In this document: positions 1 through 13,304 of the stretch, piece after piece
Layout: each line of letters begins with the position of its first letter
Position numbering within the stretch: the stretch's first letter is position 1
Source of the DNA: Trematomus loennbergii
Taxonomy: Eukaryota; Chordata; Actinopteri; Perciformes; Nototheniidae
Length of the DNA stretch: 64,000 bases
NCBI GenBank assembly: GCA_012861695.1
Contig: JAAOOA010000016.1
Location: forward strand, 26,394,031-26,458,030
Reading direction: 5' to 3'
The notes under the pieces: model-generated
Database searches by the model: none
The model's input: only the letters and a program-made list of their open reading frames with translations
What the model was told of the DNA's origin: nothing
Position numbers and translations under genes: made by a program

Positions 1-129
1 TGTCCTTTAACGCATCAGGGGTCTCCTCGTGCATGTTTGACTGCAGCTTGCTGCCTGCTGAGGTGGACTGATTGAAAATAACATTTATTTTACCTTTCTC
101 TGCCTTGTCTATACACACACACATATGCA

Positions 130-241
<112 letters not shown>

Positions 242-467
242 TTGTCTGTCCTTTTTGAAATAATCTTGTTAACTGTGAAACTTGGAGTAAGTTGAAGTTA
301 AAGAAAGTTAACAATTTGCAGAAAAACTGCAGTTAGTCATAAGTCATTATATCATATGAATTTGATACAACTGCGTATATTGTGCAGGAGGCGAGACATT
401 GATTACTCCACGGCAGTGGCGGCCGGCCCATAGGGGCGCTAGGGGCGCCGCCCCCCCTCTTCCCACA

Positions 468-530
468 TTAAAAATAAAAATAAAAAAATATATTTAAAAA
501 ATATTTTTTTATTTTTATTTTTATTTTAAT
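468..530. repeat. AT-rich subterminal palindrome of the hAT element
   Basis: An A-rich arm (about 468-493) is followed by a near-perfect T-rich complement (about 501-530), built from AAAAT/ATTTT steps. It lies just inside the left terminus of the 414-1781 hAT element and could extrude as a hairpin. Confidence 0.75.
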
Positions 531-671
531 AACAAGGTAAATATTATATAATTGGTATCAGTAAAATGTATAATCTACAATAAAATCTCGTTTAAAATTG
601 TGTTACGATGTCTAAAGTTACTGATAAGTCACATGTTTCCTGCCTGGCCTTGCCCGTGTATCATTACCCCT

Positions 672-705
672 CTCGTCTGGGCGCTATGCACAGCGCCCAG
701 ACGAG
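672..705. repeat. Perfect 14-bp GC-rich hairpin
   Basis: CTCGTCTGGGCGCT at 672-685 is exactly inverted at 692-705, with a 6-nt loop. It lies inside the hAT element. A run of T does not follow, so it is not terminator-like. It may be a structural or transposase-recognition feature, which is inference. Confidence 0.9.
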
Positions 706-1789
706 TGCAGCAAGTGCAGCAGAAGCCAACTGTTGCTATCTTTAAACTATGCCGCCGAAACATAATTTCAGCCAATCAGCGTCGTCAAATCTGATGGTCA
801 CAGGGCTCCTACGTGAGCGCCCGGTGCAGTCTGTGAGTTGTTTGGACTCGTATCCAAGGAGACAAAACAGGAAGCTGTCATACACTCTGGAAGCTACCAT
901 TAGCAGCTAATGAAAACTCAGTTTTTGACATAAAAATGGAATTATGGATCATCAATCATTTTTCAAAGTGACAGACACATTGGATTAACCTATGGATTAA
1001 CCTTCAGCGCGTTTTTCTCGTTTTTGATCAGAATTGTTATTCTGCAAAAGGTGAGCATATCTCCGTGTTTTGCTACCTAAAGCTACGTCGTGTGATGTCT
1101 GTATTTGCTTCCCCTGTCGCGAGTTCTGATCGCTCAGTGATGATACTTATATTTCTAGAATCTGTGGAATCTCAGCTTGTAAGCTTGTTTGTGCATATCC
1201 GATAAGTATATCGATTGATTTATACCTAGAGTGCGTTAGCATTTTTTCGCTCAGGGCTCATTTAGACGCTTCTTGTGAGACTTGTGTTTTGTTTCGGTAA
1301 ACATGGTTCATATCATCAGTTAGATGCGTTTCCTCTGAGTAGGACACATGAATAGTTTATTACATTTTAAGAAGCCCTGAGACACAGTTTCGTGAGAAAA
1401 AAAACGGGGGAAAAAAGCCCCTTAACAGGTTAAATGGGAATTAAATCAGTGTTCCCAAAGCCCCGGTGTTCTGCAGTTTGTGTGGGCCTACTGTACTGTT
1501 GCACAGTTTATGCTGTAGAAACTATGTCCAGGACAAGGTGTTTGGAAGTTTTGGAAGATTCATAGCTAACCACACTGAAGTTATGGAGGTATTGATCAGT
1601 CTTCTCATATTTTTAAGCCTCAAATTGTCCTTCCCCCCCCCCTCTAACATCACCAGAAGTCATAATTTAAGGGGTCTTTTCTCAAAAAAATTACCGGGGG
1701 AGCATCCCCCCGGACCCCCTAGTATTGTTTGATCACCATTTCCACAGCCCCACCTAAAATATTTTCCACCAGCCGCCACTGCTCCACGG

Positions 1790-3774
1790 TTACTTTTGGG
1801 TAAAAAAACACAACCGAATATCTTGGTGTTACCTACATTTTGTCCAATGATATTGACGTTGCCTCTTAATGACAGAAGTTGCACATCTGTTGAACTCTCC
1901 AATTGGACAGGTTTTAAGAAATACAAGCAAGTGTTTTTTGTATACCAGATTGATAATATGTGAAACCACACCTTATTCTAGATAGTTCTGGCAATGTATC
2001 GGAGACTATTACAGCCAAAAGACATTCCCAACCCTTTTTAATTCGCCTGATCTCCTTTGTTTACATTACAAACAGCATTGTGTATCTACAACCAAGACAT
2101 ACCAAAGTTAACCACACAATGCTCCATGTAGCAGCTTTGAAATGAATGATTTAAGCATCTTAGCTCCAGGCTCATTACAATACTATGTCTTCTTGTCATG
2201 TAGAAGCAAACTAGAAAAAAGGGTAAAAATCCATAGGGTAAGTAACCAAGATCCAAAGTGTAAACAGTCTGAGCTCTCGATCGATAGCTCAAAAGGTGAC
2301 ATATTGGAGATTCAAGAGTTTTTTTGTTTCATTTTTCCTCCCAGACAGAGTCTTTGTCTGTCCTCTCCCTTATTCACTTTTCCAGCCTCTCCCTCCGTCT
2401 CTCCATCCCTGAAGGGCCAGATTCTGCTCAATTTGCCCTGACCTTTCCGCCTGTAAACAGCCAGATGGCAAGGTGACTGACTGGCTGTCCGACTGACTCT
2501 AAATGCAACAGAATGACTGGTAGAGATTGAGGCGGACGCATGGGGACTGATCAGAGGAGGGCGAAGAGAGACTCACAAAAATAAATAAGTAAAAAATGTT
2601 GGAGAAATCAGTGGGAAATAACAGCATGAAACAGACTGAGAGCTGTTACTGATGATGATGATGATGTTTAAAGAAAGACAAATGGAGATGTACTGTAGAG
2701 TGGAATACATTTAGAAAACACGTTGTAAGCCATGCCATTTTATGTTACTATTAAAACAAGCAGAATGAAGCTGATTAAAAGGACCATGTGGACAGCAGCA
2801 GTGTAAGTTATAGGTCACCTCAAATGTAATTAAAAAGTAACACAAGAGCAAATCTTGCATACTGTCATACCTTTTTGTAAAAGTTTTGCCAACGTAAATT
2901 GGTAAAGAAATGTATTTTTGACCGTGTTTGTCAGACAGAACTACCAAACAAAGTTCATTTGTTGGAGCAAGCTGGCCAAGTGCAACCTGGATGTTGAGTG
3001 TGTGACTTTTTTTGTGTGCACAGATCTTCCTCTTTGCTCTACAGCTGTCAGACAAACACATAGTAGCACAAGCAGACAGTAAAATCCAAAGGGGCGAAGC
3101 TAGTCTATCATACTACACCATCGAAACATTGTCAATATAACGTTCTCATAGAAAGAAAGTCAAAAATGTCAGCGCTATACGAAAAACAGTCCCTTAAAGT
3201 TCACAAATTACAAGACCACCATGGTAGCAACCTGTCAATCACAAGACATCCTCTTCCTGAACCGTACGCTGTCTAAATTACTCTTGGTAGGATCATAATA
3301 TACAGAATTAGCATCACGCTGTTCGAAACACTATGAGAGCCTTTTCTATGGGAAGGATGTGTTTCTACTCTGATAAGATAGACATAGCAACAGAGAGACA
3401 GAGGAAATATTGCATTAATTCACTTGTCATGCTAGATTAGATGGCAGATCTCTGTTGAGAGAAGAGAGGGATAACAGATGAGAAGCTCTGGGACTCTGGT
3501 TCTGCTAAATTAGACGTTGGATTCCTGAATGTAGAAGAAAATACTCGCTTTGTTGTCCTTAATGCCATATCTGAGCCTTTCTAACATCTTCTATGAGATC
3601 CAGGAAATATACCAGAGTGTCTAAATATTGCATATATGTACTGCATGAATGTTTATCACACAGAAAACACACAATATTGTAAAAGCTGTAGTCACATACT
3701 CTCTTATACGCACAGGCGGAGAAATAATCATAATAAAAACTCATACACACATTTTCAGAGCATATTCACACTGG

Positions 3775-3775
<1 letters not shown>
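1790..3775. other. Unique-looking sequence without recognised genes
   Basis: No exon, RNA gene or mobile-element end was recognised. Minor features are a pyrimidine-rich tract around 2330-2420 and a (GAT)5 run near 2651-2667. Short open frames here have no recognisable domain. Confidence 0.6.
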
Positions 3776-3846
<71 letters not shown>

Positions 3847-4005
3847 ATAAACACACAGCTGCCCTAAAGCTCACAGTAAATCCAACAGCAATATGTGCAG
3901 ACACACAGCCATTAAACTCACAAAACACCAGTGCACTGAGACACATTGTAAATGAAATGTCCCACACCACACACACCCATTAACAACTACACACACTGCA
4001 CTTTA

Positions 4006-4037
<32 letters not shown>

Positions 4038-4078
4038 ACACCACAACCACACACACACACACACACACCACACACACA

Positions 4079-4119
<41 letters not shown>
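3776..4119. repeat. Compound (CA)n arrays with AC-rich linker
   Basis: A pure CA array at 3776-3844 is followed by an AC-biased linker and a second, interrupted array at about 4006-4119 with several CCA interruptions. The interruptions suggest the second block is older. Confidence 0.95.
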
Positions 4120-4122
<3 letters not shown>

Positions 4123-5337
4123 GGAGGTTGTGTTGTCCACGTGGCGGTGTGTTTTTAGGCTCAGCTGGATCAGCCTGAGTGCAGGAAATGGGAGACTTTT
4201 CTCTCCCGCTCTGTTTTAACTTTTCTTTCACCTTCCTTTAACCTTCTTCTTCCTTACTCCCTCCATCCTTTCTCCACTTATTTCTCTTTCCTGTTTCTGG
4301 TACGTTGGTCGAGGCAAACAACACACAAAATAACATGAAAATGCACCCATTTTAATACTTTCAAAGCAACCTCTAAATATAGTTTACAAAGGACTCATTT
4401 TACCCTCTCCCTTACAATGCTGTCAGTCCCCTGTTTTTCTCACAACCACTTATTTAACTTCCCTCCCTCTTACTCCCCCTCCTCTTCTGGACATTTTAAG
4501 CCATTATAAAGCCCGGTTTGGCAGCCGGGTGTGTGTTCAATGTGGTGCCGCTCTGTAAAAGACCAAGATTGAAGCTTTGTGGAAAATCCTCGGCTTCCTT
4601 CTTAAATACACCCGGCATCACTGTCCAAGGTCTCAAGGGAAGCAGAGGGAAGGAGAGGAGAGGAGAGGAGCGGAGGGGAGTCAACGAAAGATTGAAGTTC
4701 TGAAGGACAAGCCCTCTGAAAGGAGGAGAAAAGGAAAGAGGAGAAATCATTGTGGCTTGGAGAAGAAATCTCTCTTTGAAATGATACTTATTGTTGGTCT
4801 GACAAGGAGGCGGAGTTACAGAATAGGCAAAATGGAGGAATACACAGGAAAGAAAATGAGGATAAATGACAGAAAAGGAGGTAATGTTCTTTTGTATCTG
4901 AGAAAAGCATCGTGAAATTACTCATTTATCCCTAAAAAAGATACAAAACCGAGGCACTCAAGGCACGGAGAGGTGATTTATCATAATCCTCCACATCTTT
5001 CCTCAAATCAAATTAGCGTATTAAAACCAATTGTCGTGATAACACATATCCTGTAATTTTTAGTTTAGGATGCTTTGTATTTGTCTGCTTTTGGCAAAAC
5101 AAAACAATCTGACGCCATTCATCCAGGGACGCTCGACACATCATCTTCACATCATAACCCATCACCACAATTATCATAAAGGGAAATGAAGTAGAGAGAG
5201 AACACGCTGACACTGGACACTGAAGTGAAACTCAGTCAGAGAGGTAATGGGCTCCATATGTGCCCGAATGCCACATTTAGACCCCATATCTGTCCTTTCC
5301 ACCTCTTCCTGTGATTTCTGCCACAGCATTCCAGCCA
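4120..5337. other. Unique-looking sequence with CT and GA tracts
   Basis: Contains pyrimidine-rich stretches (about 4180-4280 and 4436-4495) and a GAGGA-type purine tract at about 4636-4682. No gene or transposon end was recognised. Confidence 0.55.
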
Positions 5338-5465
<128 letters not shown>

Positions 5466-6225
5466 GATGCATTAAAGGCTGTGTGCGACGAGCCACTGTA
5501 TGATGTGTGTATCCTCCAGAGTACACACAATGCGTCACATTTGCTCCTGCATACCTTTCCTAATGGTTTTGTTTTTATTTCGAGGACTAAAATTAGGCAC
5601 ACTGTCATCAGTTGACCAGCTGGTGCTCTGATATGGCACACGTTGAACTTTATCTTCCAATAGTAATGTCTCTGAAGATTGGGTCTGATTCCTCTCTGGA
5701 CATCTTTTCTTAATTCATTTAAAATGCACCAGTGGCTATAAATGTTAGTTTGAGGTAGGGAACACAGAGAAAGGGAAATTATATTATGATTTAATCACAA
5801 TCATTTATTATATTCTGTTTCTTACATTCTTTATTTTTGTAGAAGATTAAAATAAAATCACCTCTCTCTTGCCAATACTTCTGTTTTTTTATCTTTTTTA
5901 AGGCCAAATTAGTAATTTCACAATCTTTTCAAGCCCCCAGGAAGAGTGCCGGCCATTTGGAGCAAATGTTCATAGTGGCCAAACGATAGTACTACAGTTA
6001 CATTTTAATCTTCATGTCATTTAGGCCCAAAATACTTGTTCCCATTGACTCACTTTGGGAAAGAGTAATCTGTAAACAGTGTGTATATATAGTTTGTTGT
6101 GCTAAATACACCAACTAGCATTTTATTTAAATCATTACGTTTTAGAAGTTGTAAAATGCGCTAAAAGCCGAGGCCAGAGTTATTTTCCCTCTCCATTAAT
6201 TTCATTTAAAAGAGACCGGGAGATC
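5466..6225. other. Unique-looking sequence, nothing recognised
   Basis: AT-rich, with no coding frame, splice-flanked exon or repeat signature that I can support. Confidence 0.5.
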
Positions 6226-6400
6226 GGAGGCGGGGCTTAAGGAAAACTCAACCTAGCATGCTTTATGGGTCCACATCATGTACTTTTTTAATCTACAGTG
6301 GCTCCATTTTGGGCTTCATGCGCCACTGAGCAACTCAATGAATGGGACCCCCCTCCAACGCTTTACCAGTTCTCTTTATAAATACATGGTCGAATCCAAT
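6226..6400 (+). repeat. Unclassified interspersed repeat, copy 1
   Basis: This segment aligns by eye with the reverse complement of about 37390-37600. Shared blocks, in order, are GAGGCGGRGYTTAAGGAAAA, a CCATTTTGG-GCTT block, a GCCACTGA block, AATGGGRSCC, CCTCMAACGCT and CCAGTTCTCTTT. Two copies in opposite orientation with the same order of blocks show a dispersed repeat family. No terminal repeats or coding remnants were seen, so the class is unknown. Confidence 0.7.
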
Positions 6401-7689
6401 GTGTTGCTGCTTAACACCTTAGTTTCCCTGCAGGGATCAATAAAAGCTTATCACTTGTATCCTATCTTAAAATGGAATTCATTTTACACATCTACAGTTA
6501 AAAAGTGATGAAATGAATCTTATCTTTTGGATTGCTGTTTACTATTTAAGTAGTAACCATAGTATAAAGCAAATGGGAAGACTTCAGTCTAGACTGCAGT
6601 CGTATGTGCTTTTATGAATGTATTGATGTTTTTTTTTTATTATAACTTTGGCGTATCTTTTGGGACAATAAATGGGAATTGAAATGGATTGATTTTCAGC
6701 CAATGCTGACTCACTGACTGGAAGAATGGAAAACTCGATCTGGCACTCAGACCGCTAACCCAGGGGTCCTAAAAACATACCAAAGCCAATGAGCTCTGAC
6801 ATATATTTCTGCAGAGTCATTTGAAGGCCAGTTTTAATCTTCCCATGACCCACTTTAGGTCTCAAACCAGACTTTGACAAAACACTGGCTTCATTTTTCT
6901 AAAGTTAAGGACCTAAAATAAGAGTCTTGTTTCTGTTGGGTCCGATACGACCGGGAATGTTTTCATTAGATCGGCTCCCAGAGTTTGAGACCATTTAAAA
7001 AGATTTACATACACACCCTGCATGTCAGCATTTACCAAAATAAAGATCAGGACCATAACATGGGTCATCAACCTTTTCGAGGGTCAATTGGGTCCCATTG
7101 GTGAGAGGCTAATTATACTCTGTTTGCTTCATGGCTGGAAAAGTTCAAGAAGCAGTGAAGTAGACAAATGACGAGACTAGTTAGCGTGACATTTGACTGT
7201 CCTTGGGGAGGCCTGGAAACCGAAAGTGACAGAGGTAGAGAGAGGCGGTGCAGACAGAGTGTGTGTTGCTGTCATTACGGGTAAAGCAAATGAGTCCCAA
7301 TGGAAACCTAACCTGTCAAAAACACTAACTCAGATCCCACACGGTCCCTGGTTTCTCTACAAACCTCTGCTCAGCATCAAAACATTTCACAGGTATTTGA
7401 GACGCCACAAATCCCTCGACATGAGAACATATCTCGAGAACCAATGCACTTGTGAAAGAGCATGACTTGGTTTCTGGTTCAATGAAGAAAGCATTACCTG
7501 ACATTATACACAGAGACATGATACAAACATGTATGTAAATCGTGATACAACATGTAACAAGCTTGTTAATGTCATGTCACCGAAGTAGCATGATAATTGT
7601 AGTCAATGATTTCAGGAGAAGGTGTCAAATCCAATCTTTGCTATCACCATTCTTCTAATTTATGAATGCTTCCCCCCAAGATACAAATG
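6401..7689. other. Unique-looking sequence, nothing recognised
   Basis: The 90-residue frame at 7193-7465 has no recognisable domain and no supporting splice context. Confidence 0.5.
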
Positions 7690-7790
7690 TCAAGATTCAA
7701 GGGTTTTATTATCATATGCACAGTAGCTACAGTGTAGTTATGGCAATGAAAATCGTAGGTCCTGAGCTCCTCCAACAATGCAACATATAG
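7690..7790. repeat. Probable interspersed repeat fragment
   Basis: A stretch starting CAAGATTCAAGGGTTTTATT, followed by an ATCATATGCACA block and a block on paired CTCC and CAACAATGCAACA, resembles a dispersed vertebrate/teleost repeat that I recognise from memory. No second copy in this window supports it. Confidence 0.4.
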
Positions 7791-10700
7791 CTGCTACATT
7801 GTACTACCTTGTGGTAAATGCTTGTATGGTGCTCATGCTCTTTCTGCATATCATGTATTTCTGTTTGCCATGTATATAAATGTTATGTTCATAAATGTTG
7901 TATGTGACGGGACTACGGATGGAAATTAGCTCAAAGCTAAAATCCGGCTCATTTACATTTCAAAGCATTATTTTGTTTAAAATGTTCATTAATGTGCATT
8001 GTCCCGGTTCAAATACACGATTAAATGAAAAAATATATATAAAGGACATAAGACAAGAAAATAACAATAATAATAATAACACAAAAATAAAAATAGTGCA
8101 AATGAAACAGAGTGACCCTCTGTCAGCATGTTTCTCTCTATTAACCCATGTAAAGTCAACACTTAGTTTGCCTCAACAGAAACATACACTTTCTCTGTGA
8201 TGACCCCCGAAAGGACCCAAACAATAATGAAGATTTATCTATATTACACATTTGATCTGACCCAACTACAGCTTTGCACCCCAATGCACTGCACTTCAAA
8301 AATAATTAAAGAATATTCTTTACAGCAAATGCATACAAGACATTCCCTTCTTTTGAATCAAGAAAGAAGAACCAACCAATTCATGTCACTAAGAGCAATA
8401 TATCCATGCTCTGATTCCCCCTGATGCACACCTACAGGTTAAGACTTGTGTGTTATAGCCATACATTATGTTTGTCCTCAATACAGTGAATTCTGGTTGG
8501 AGGACCATCGTTTATTCTTCCAATCTTTTCAAATATTTTGAGATAAATTCCAATTAGCAGCCTTAAATTTGAAAAATGTGTTTTTATTTTGTTCAAAATC
8601 TATTCACAATGAAGGGGAAAACATCTGAACGTGTTACCTAACAAATAGTAATTTGTGTGTCTTACTTTTGATTATTACACTTTGAAGATAAAAGGAACAA
8701 AGTGTAACCGTAAAATGTTAAAGTGATGCCAGAAACAATATTTCTGGTCGTTAAAAGCTGTATAATTACTCCAGAAATATGAGTGTAAAAAATGGAATCT
8801 TACATAATATTGATTCTGATGTGACGGGTGATGCATGCACACTATACAATGATAGGTCTAATATAGAAATAACAAATCCATGCAGCTGCCATTTCGGCGG
8901 GGGAAGGTACCAGTCATAGGACATGTCAATTTCTGAATCTCTCTCCTCCCACATCTTGCCGATTTCTTACCAACTTCCTGTTGCTACGAGCCAGATTTAA
9001 GAAACACGTCTTGGATTAATAAGCCTGTCTCTCTAGCTTGGTTTTCCTCCTTTGTGTCAAAACTATTTCTGTAACAGTTCATGTGAAGAACACCATGAAC
9101 ATCTTGCACTAGAGACTTCTTCTACTTCTCTAAAACAAACCACTTTTTCTGTGTTTTGAAGTTGCGGCTGATCAGTAACAAATACACTCTCTGACTTCTG
9201 AAATGGTTTGGATGACATTTCTAAAACTATTTCCGACTGACGATACCCTGCCAATACCCTCCAATAAAAGCCACATCTAACTTTTAAACCTCTAACTTAA
9301 ACTGTTGCATATTTGCTTCATTGTCCAAATACATTTAGTTTGACTTCTAGCTTTTCCATTCGTTTTTTGTCATGACAAATTAGTTTCTGCTGTGAACCAT
9401 CAACAAAGCTTGAGTTGAATAGACACAGACAGTAAGTATGCAACAGGAATGTTTTTCTAGCAAGAGACAGGGGGGGGGGGGACAACACAACAAAAAGACT
9501 GTGTTAGTGTTTGTCTGACTGACACGGCTCAGGCTCCTGAAGCATGGGAACACTCAGAAAGCATTACTGCGTCACTTCACATTAACCCCACTCTTTGTTT
9601 GAGGGAAAGAGGGAGATTTTTGAGCTTTTATCAAACAAACTTGTATGATTGTTAGCTTCTGTTGTCTTTCTCTATCGTCCTCCCCCTTCGTTCTCTTCTT
9701 TTGTATGTCATTTCTTATCTCAGGAGTAAACAACTGATTTGGGAGAAACCCAAAGAGTCGTAAAGCTACCGCACCATCAGCAACAATATCTTTCTTGAAA
9801 TGTCACTTTAATGGCTATCGAGCTTGAAAGAGACACAACACAGAGCGCAGTCAAAGTGGGAGCCATTGTTGTAACACAGAGCAATTGTGTTTGAATCTTA
9901 GGCTTGATTAGTGCAAGCTGTGTGACATCGAAAGCCAAATACCAAAATAAATAGTATTTTTTGTTTTGTGTTTTTGAGTGCATGCCATTGAGCTTCATCA
10001 TGAGTACAACAGTCCTCTAACTGCTTATCAGTTGGCCGTCACAACATGAAAGCCAAGCAGCGAAAAAGACAGCCTGTGTTTGTTGGAGGCTGGAATGAAA
10101 ATTACAGAATCAAAGCCGACTTTCAAAGGAGCGGCCCTCTGTTCTGGTGGGGAGGTTCGGTGTACAAATGTAAACAATTTGAGCATCAAAGATATCAAAG
10201 AAAGAGAAAGCTATTTGAAGAGCAGTCGGTACTTTTCAGTGAGAAAGCAACACGGCTTTAATGTCCCCGCTGCGAGGCAGGAGAGGAAACTCATGTCGTC
10301 CCGGCTTGGCTCAACACCCCGGTGCAAACCTTCATTAATTTTGTGTTTGTGGAGTAAGTACCTTAAAGCCTCACAGTTTGTCAGCTTAAAGCCCGACGCT
10401 GCAAAGCTTAAGACAAATAGACAGTTGGTGAAAAACTCTTTTAAGCATGAAGCAAAACGGCAAATTAACTATCTTGCGTTGCATCTGTGCTAGATATAGC
10501 TACAGAGTAAAGAGGGCCTAATCAGATTTGGGGATTTTTCATTAATTTAGCTATCTAAGGTAGTGTGAGCACTTAAAGCATGAAAGCCTAACAAGCAGAG
10601 AGAATATGTTGTAGGGGGAGGTTTCAGTCAAAAGGATTAATTAACACCACCAAATGGCTGTTTCAAGATAAGAGGGCTCTTTCTTACCGAGGCCAAATTA

Positions 10701-11186
10701 GTCTCTTTAATCCTACATCTCACCCACTCTCACTCTTTTTAAGTGTGAGATGCTGTGTGTTTGTGCGAGAGGAGTCAGAGATCTGAACAAATAAATAAGA
10801 GAAAAAGAAGCTGTGAATGATGCAACACTTGTAAATGTAACATATACCGGAAGTGACCATTTTCATCCTGAGAAGTCCTCTTTAAGGATCCTCATCGTTC
10901 TCTCAAATGATTTGACATTAGATGATTTGCTTCCAATATATTTCCTTAGAACATTTGTTTAATGAGACAGAGACGAAGTCACAGTCACCTGTCTCTGTAT
11001 TTGAACGATTGCCAATAAGTCAATGTCAATAAGTCCTCTATAAAGGAATGTATATAAATAAGATAAGTATAAAATCGACTTAGAGAACATTGTGTAGCTT
11101 TTTTGAGGGATTATCATGCTTTATTGCCTGCTAAACATTCTCAAATGTTCAAATAACTTCACTTTAAAGCTACAAAAGTTCTGCTT
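7791..11186. other. Long stretch without recognised genes
   Basis: Holds an (AAT)n-like run near 8060-8080, an 11-nt G run at about 9470-9481 and an ETS-like ACCGGAAGTGAC at 10846-10857. Open frames at 9063-9254, 9777-10001 and 10046-10493 are short, carry no domain signature and are judged chance frames. Unrecognised exons or regulatory elements may remain. Confidence 0.5.
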
Positions 11187-11189
11187 TAA

Positions 11190-12085
11190 GGCCCTGACAC
11201 ACCAGGCAGTCACCAGAGAACTCGCGACACCGACATGGCTGTTGCATCGCGAGTTCTCCTGCGTCTTGGCCATGTGTCGCACTGGAACACACCACAAAGA
11301 CTTCAGCCGAGCACGTACGAACTGCGCATGCGTGAGTGGCAATAACTCTCCTTACCAGCAGGCGGCGGTAGTGTGTATTCGTCATTCAAAGAGGCAACAA
11401 CCGGAAGACAGAGAAGAAGAACAGACTGATATAAACAAACACAAATAGCGTGTGCGTTCCATTTTCACTCTCGTCCATCGAAAACATGTTTTAGAATATA
11501 AAAATACATTAATGATGAAATGAGCACACAAAGTGCAGACATACTATAAAATCACAGTTAATAGACCTGCATCTGATGATCGCAGTGTTCTGGGGGTGTG
11601 TAGTTTATTGAGTCAGCAATGTAGTAATAATGGCCATGATCTTCTTGCTAAATTTACTTTCCATGTGATGCTTTTATCCGAGGCGACTCACAATAGGTAA
11701 ATGAACAGCAGTACAGTATCTCATTTACTTAGACACTGTACTTAAGGACAATGTTGAGGTACTTGAGACTAATCCTGCAACTTTATACTGACAAATAAAC
11801 CGATGAGATGAAAAACCGGACTTGACCAAACAAATCACGGAGCTCTCAGCAGAGGACAGCCGGGACGCTCCCGCCGATATCAGAGATGTCCCTGCTATGT
11901 GTGGAGGTAAGAGAGGACATTTAAGGGCTATGTTTGATGTCTTTAAGTATCACCTGCTGGGGTTTAGCTGCTGTCCTGTGCCTTCTTAAATCGTTTGTTT
12001 ACGTCCCTCACTTCCGTTTCGCTTCTCATTTGCTAGCTGAACAGCTGATCAGAGTGGTTTCTTGGCCCGATAGCTTGTGTCGAGT
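11190..12085 (+). mobile_element. PIF/Harbinger-like element, degraded copy 1
   Basis: It starts GGCCCTGACACACCA directly after TAA, consistent with a 3-bp TWA target site. The first 290 bp (11190-11479) and a later block (about 12001-12085) match, in the same order, the minus-strand copy at 32193-33402. Shared parts include the TCTTGGCCATGTGTCGCACT block, GCGCATGCGTGAGTGG and a block ending GTGTGCGTTCC. Sequence between 11480 and 12000 has no counterpart in the other copy. The right terminus is missing. Harbinger is inferred from the TSD and terminal style. Confidence 0.65.
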
Positions 12086-12519
12086 AAAACTCTAACACAG
12101 AAAAGACCTGTCTATGCTGCCCCAGAACGCCTCGTTGGAGATTTCTCATGTTCCATTGTTTGCTTCCTGGGTTCTGTGACGTGTGAACACCCAAATCAAC
12201 AACAAATGACCGGATTGGCCCAAATGGACCAATCCTCGGAGCACCTCACACACCAGGATCCCTTGGCTAACTAACAGGGAGTCCCATTGACTTGCATAGA
12301 GCTCCCTGGTTGGTAATAGAGTTGGGATGGCGGAGAAATGCTCTCCGCAGACCCATTCTCACAGCGTTATAAACCTTTTTCTTTCTCAATATCAAGCCAC
12401 ACTTATTGTTTTTACTTCGGCTGTGAGTGTTTGTGTATGCTCAGGATGAGTTTGCTTGTTCTCGCTGTATCGCCGACCCGGAAACCTGTCCACTCCTCGC
12501 AGCAGCGAGCCTCGCAACG
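12086..12519. other. Repeat-like sequence between two elements
   Basis: Includes an imperfect palindrome near 12213-12238 (GGATTGG inverted as CCAATCC). It probably belongs to one of the flanking transposon remnants, but no boundary could be set. Confidence 0.35.
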
Positions 12520-12726
12520 TCCCGACCAATCAGAGCACACTGGGCTCACAGGGAGGGGGGGCAGGAGCTCCAACAAGCCGTTTAGGACAGAGAGTGAATA
12601 CACATACTATACAGAGATGCTGTATGAGAAACCAATGTGAGTTTGAAAATTGCACAATTTAAATCTATTCTAGTAGACCTCAACAATGGAAATATGATCA
12701 GTAGAAATGGCCATGACATGGGAGCT
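12520..12726 (-). mobile_element. Diverged TTAA (piggyBac-like) MITE end, copy E
   Basis: It ends GACATGGGAGCT immediately before TTAA (12727-12730). Internal sequence follows the same order as the MITE at 26346-27710: an ACCAATCAGAGCA block next to GGGCTC, then an ACAGAG-GTGA block, then a TATGAGAAA block. Where that copy has about 17 minisatellite units, this one has one diverged unit (from GTAGACCTC onward). The left end was not found. It is the older, unexpanded form of the family. Confidence 0.6.
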
Positions 12727-12730
12727 TTAA

Positions 12731-13296
12731 CACTTTCAAAAGTGCCCTAAAAGTAGGACTAAAATAATGTATCACATTAATAGTAAACAAGATTGAATGC
12801 ACATCTTTATCTTCGATTAATACACCACAGAAGCCCTGAGAAACTGCATATTTTATAGCCCATATTAATGTATTTAAACTATTACTACTGATGTTACACT
12901 AGTGACCAATGCTCATGGACATCAATCATTCAGTTTTATGTGAAAATGTAGTTCATGGCCCCAGAGTACGGTGAACGGATCATCTGTTAAACCAGTTTGT
13001 TTTGACTCATGAAGGTCAGGTACTCCATCGGGAACTGTAAAGAAAATATATAAATCCTAGAAGAATCACTGATGATCCTCAGAAAAGATGCGAACAAACA
13101 AAACAGAGCTTGACCTTAACCACAAGTGTTGAGTTGCTTGTTGTTTGTTGTTTTGCTTCGGTGCCATTAGCTGACATTTTTAGGAAGAACTGTTAAATAT
13201 GTGTCCTGCAAACCTGTTGCAGAAAAGTTTAATGTGAATATTTTGTATGTTTGCACGAACAGAATCTTATTTTAAAACATATTTAGTGCTGCAAGT
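12731..13296. other. Unique-looking sequence, nothing recognised
   Basis: No coding or transposon signature was seen. Confidence 0.5.
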
Positions 13297-13304
13297 GTGT
13301 AGAG

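Larger units (their letters stand above)
414..1781. mobile_element. Non-autonomous hAT element, 1368 bp, with perfect TSD
   Basis: The element begins CAGTGGCGGCCGG and ends in the inverse, CCAGCCGCCACTG, so the termini match over CAGTGGCGGCYGG. Both sides carry the identical 8-bp CTCCACGG (406-413 and 1782-1789). A CAG start with an 8-bp duplication is the hAT hallmark. The interior has an AT-rich palindrome near the left end, a perfect GC hairpin at 672-705, a G-rich/C-rich self-complementary tract around 1694-1718, and no transposase frame. It would need a transposase made elsewhere. Perfect TSDs suggest a fairly young insertion. The hAT assignment is firm; the subfamily is not resolved. 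Confidence 0.93.

Noticed and set aside
10046..10493. Overlapping 71- and 137-residue plus-strand frames
   Set aside because: No domain, no splice or promoter support; two frames of the same DNA are open by chance.
11926..11960. TTAAGGGCTATG as the left end of MITE copy E
   Set aside because: The resemblance to the family terminus is short, and a Harbinger-like block lies in between; the boundary cannot be supported.
12400..12662. Three overlapping frames on both strands at a GC-richer spot
   Set aside because: Falls in and beside the diverged TTAA MITE copy; frames have no domain.
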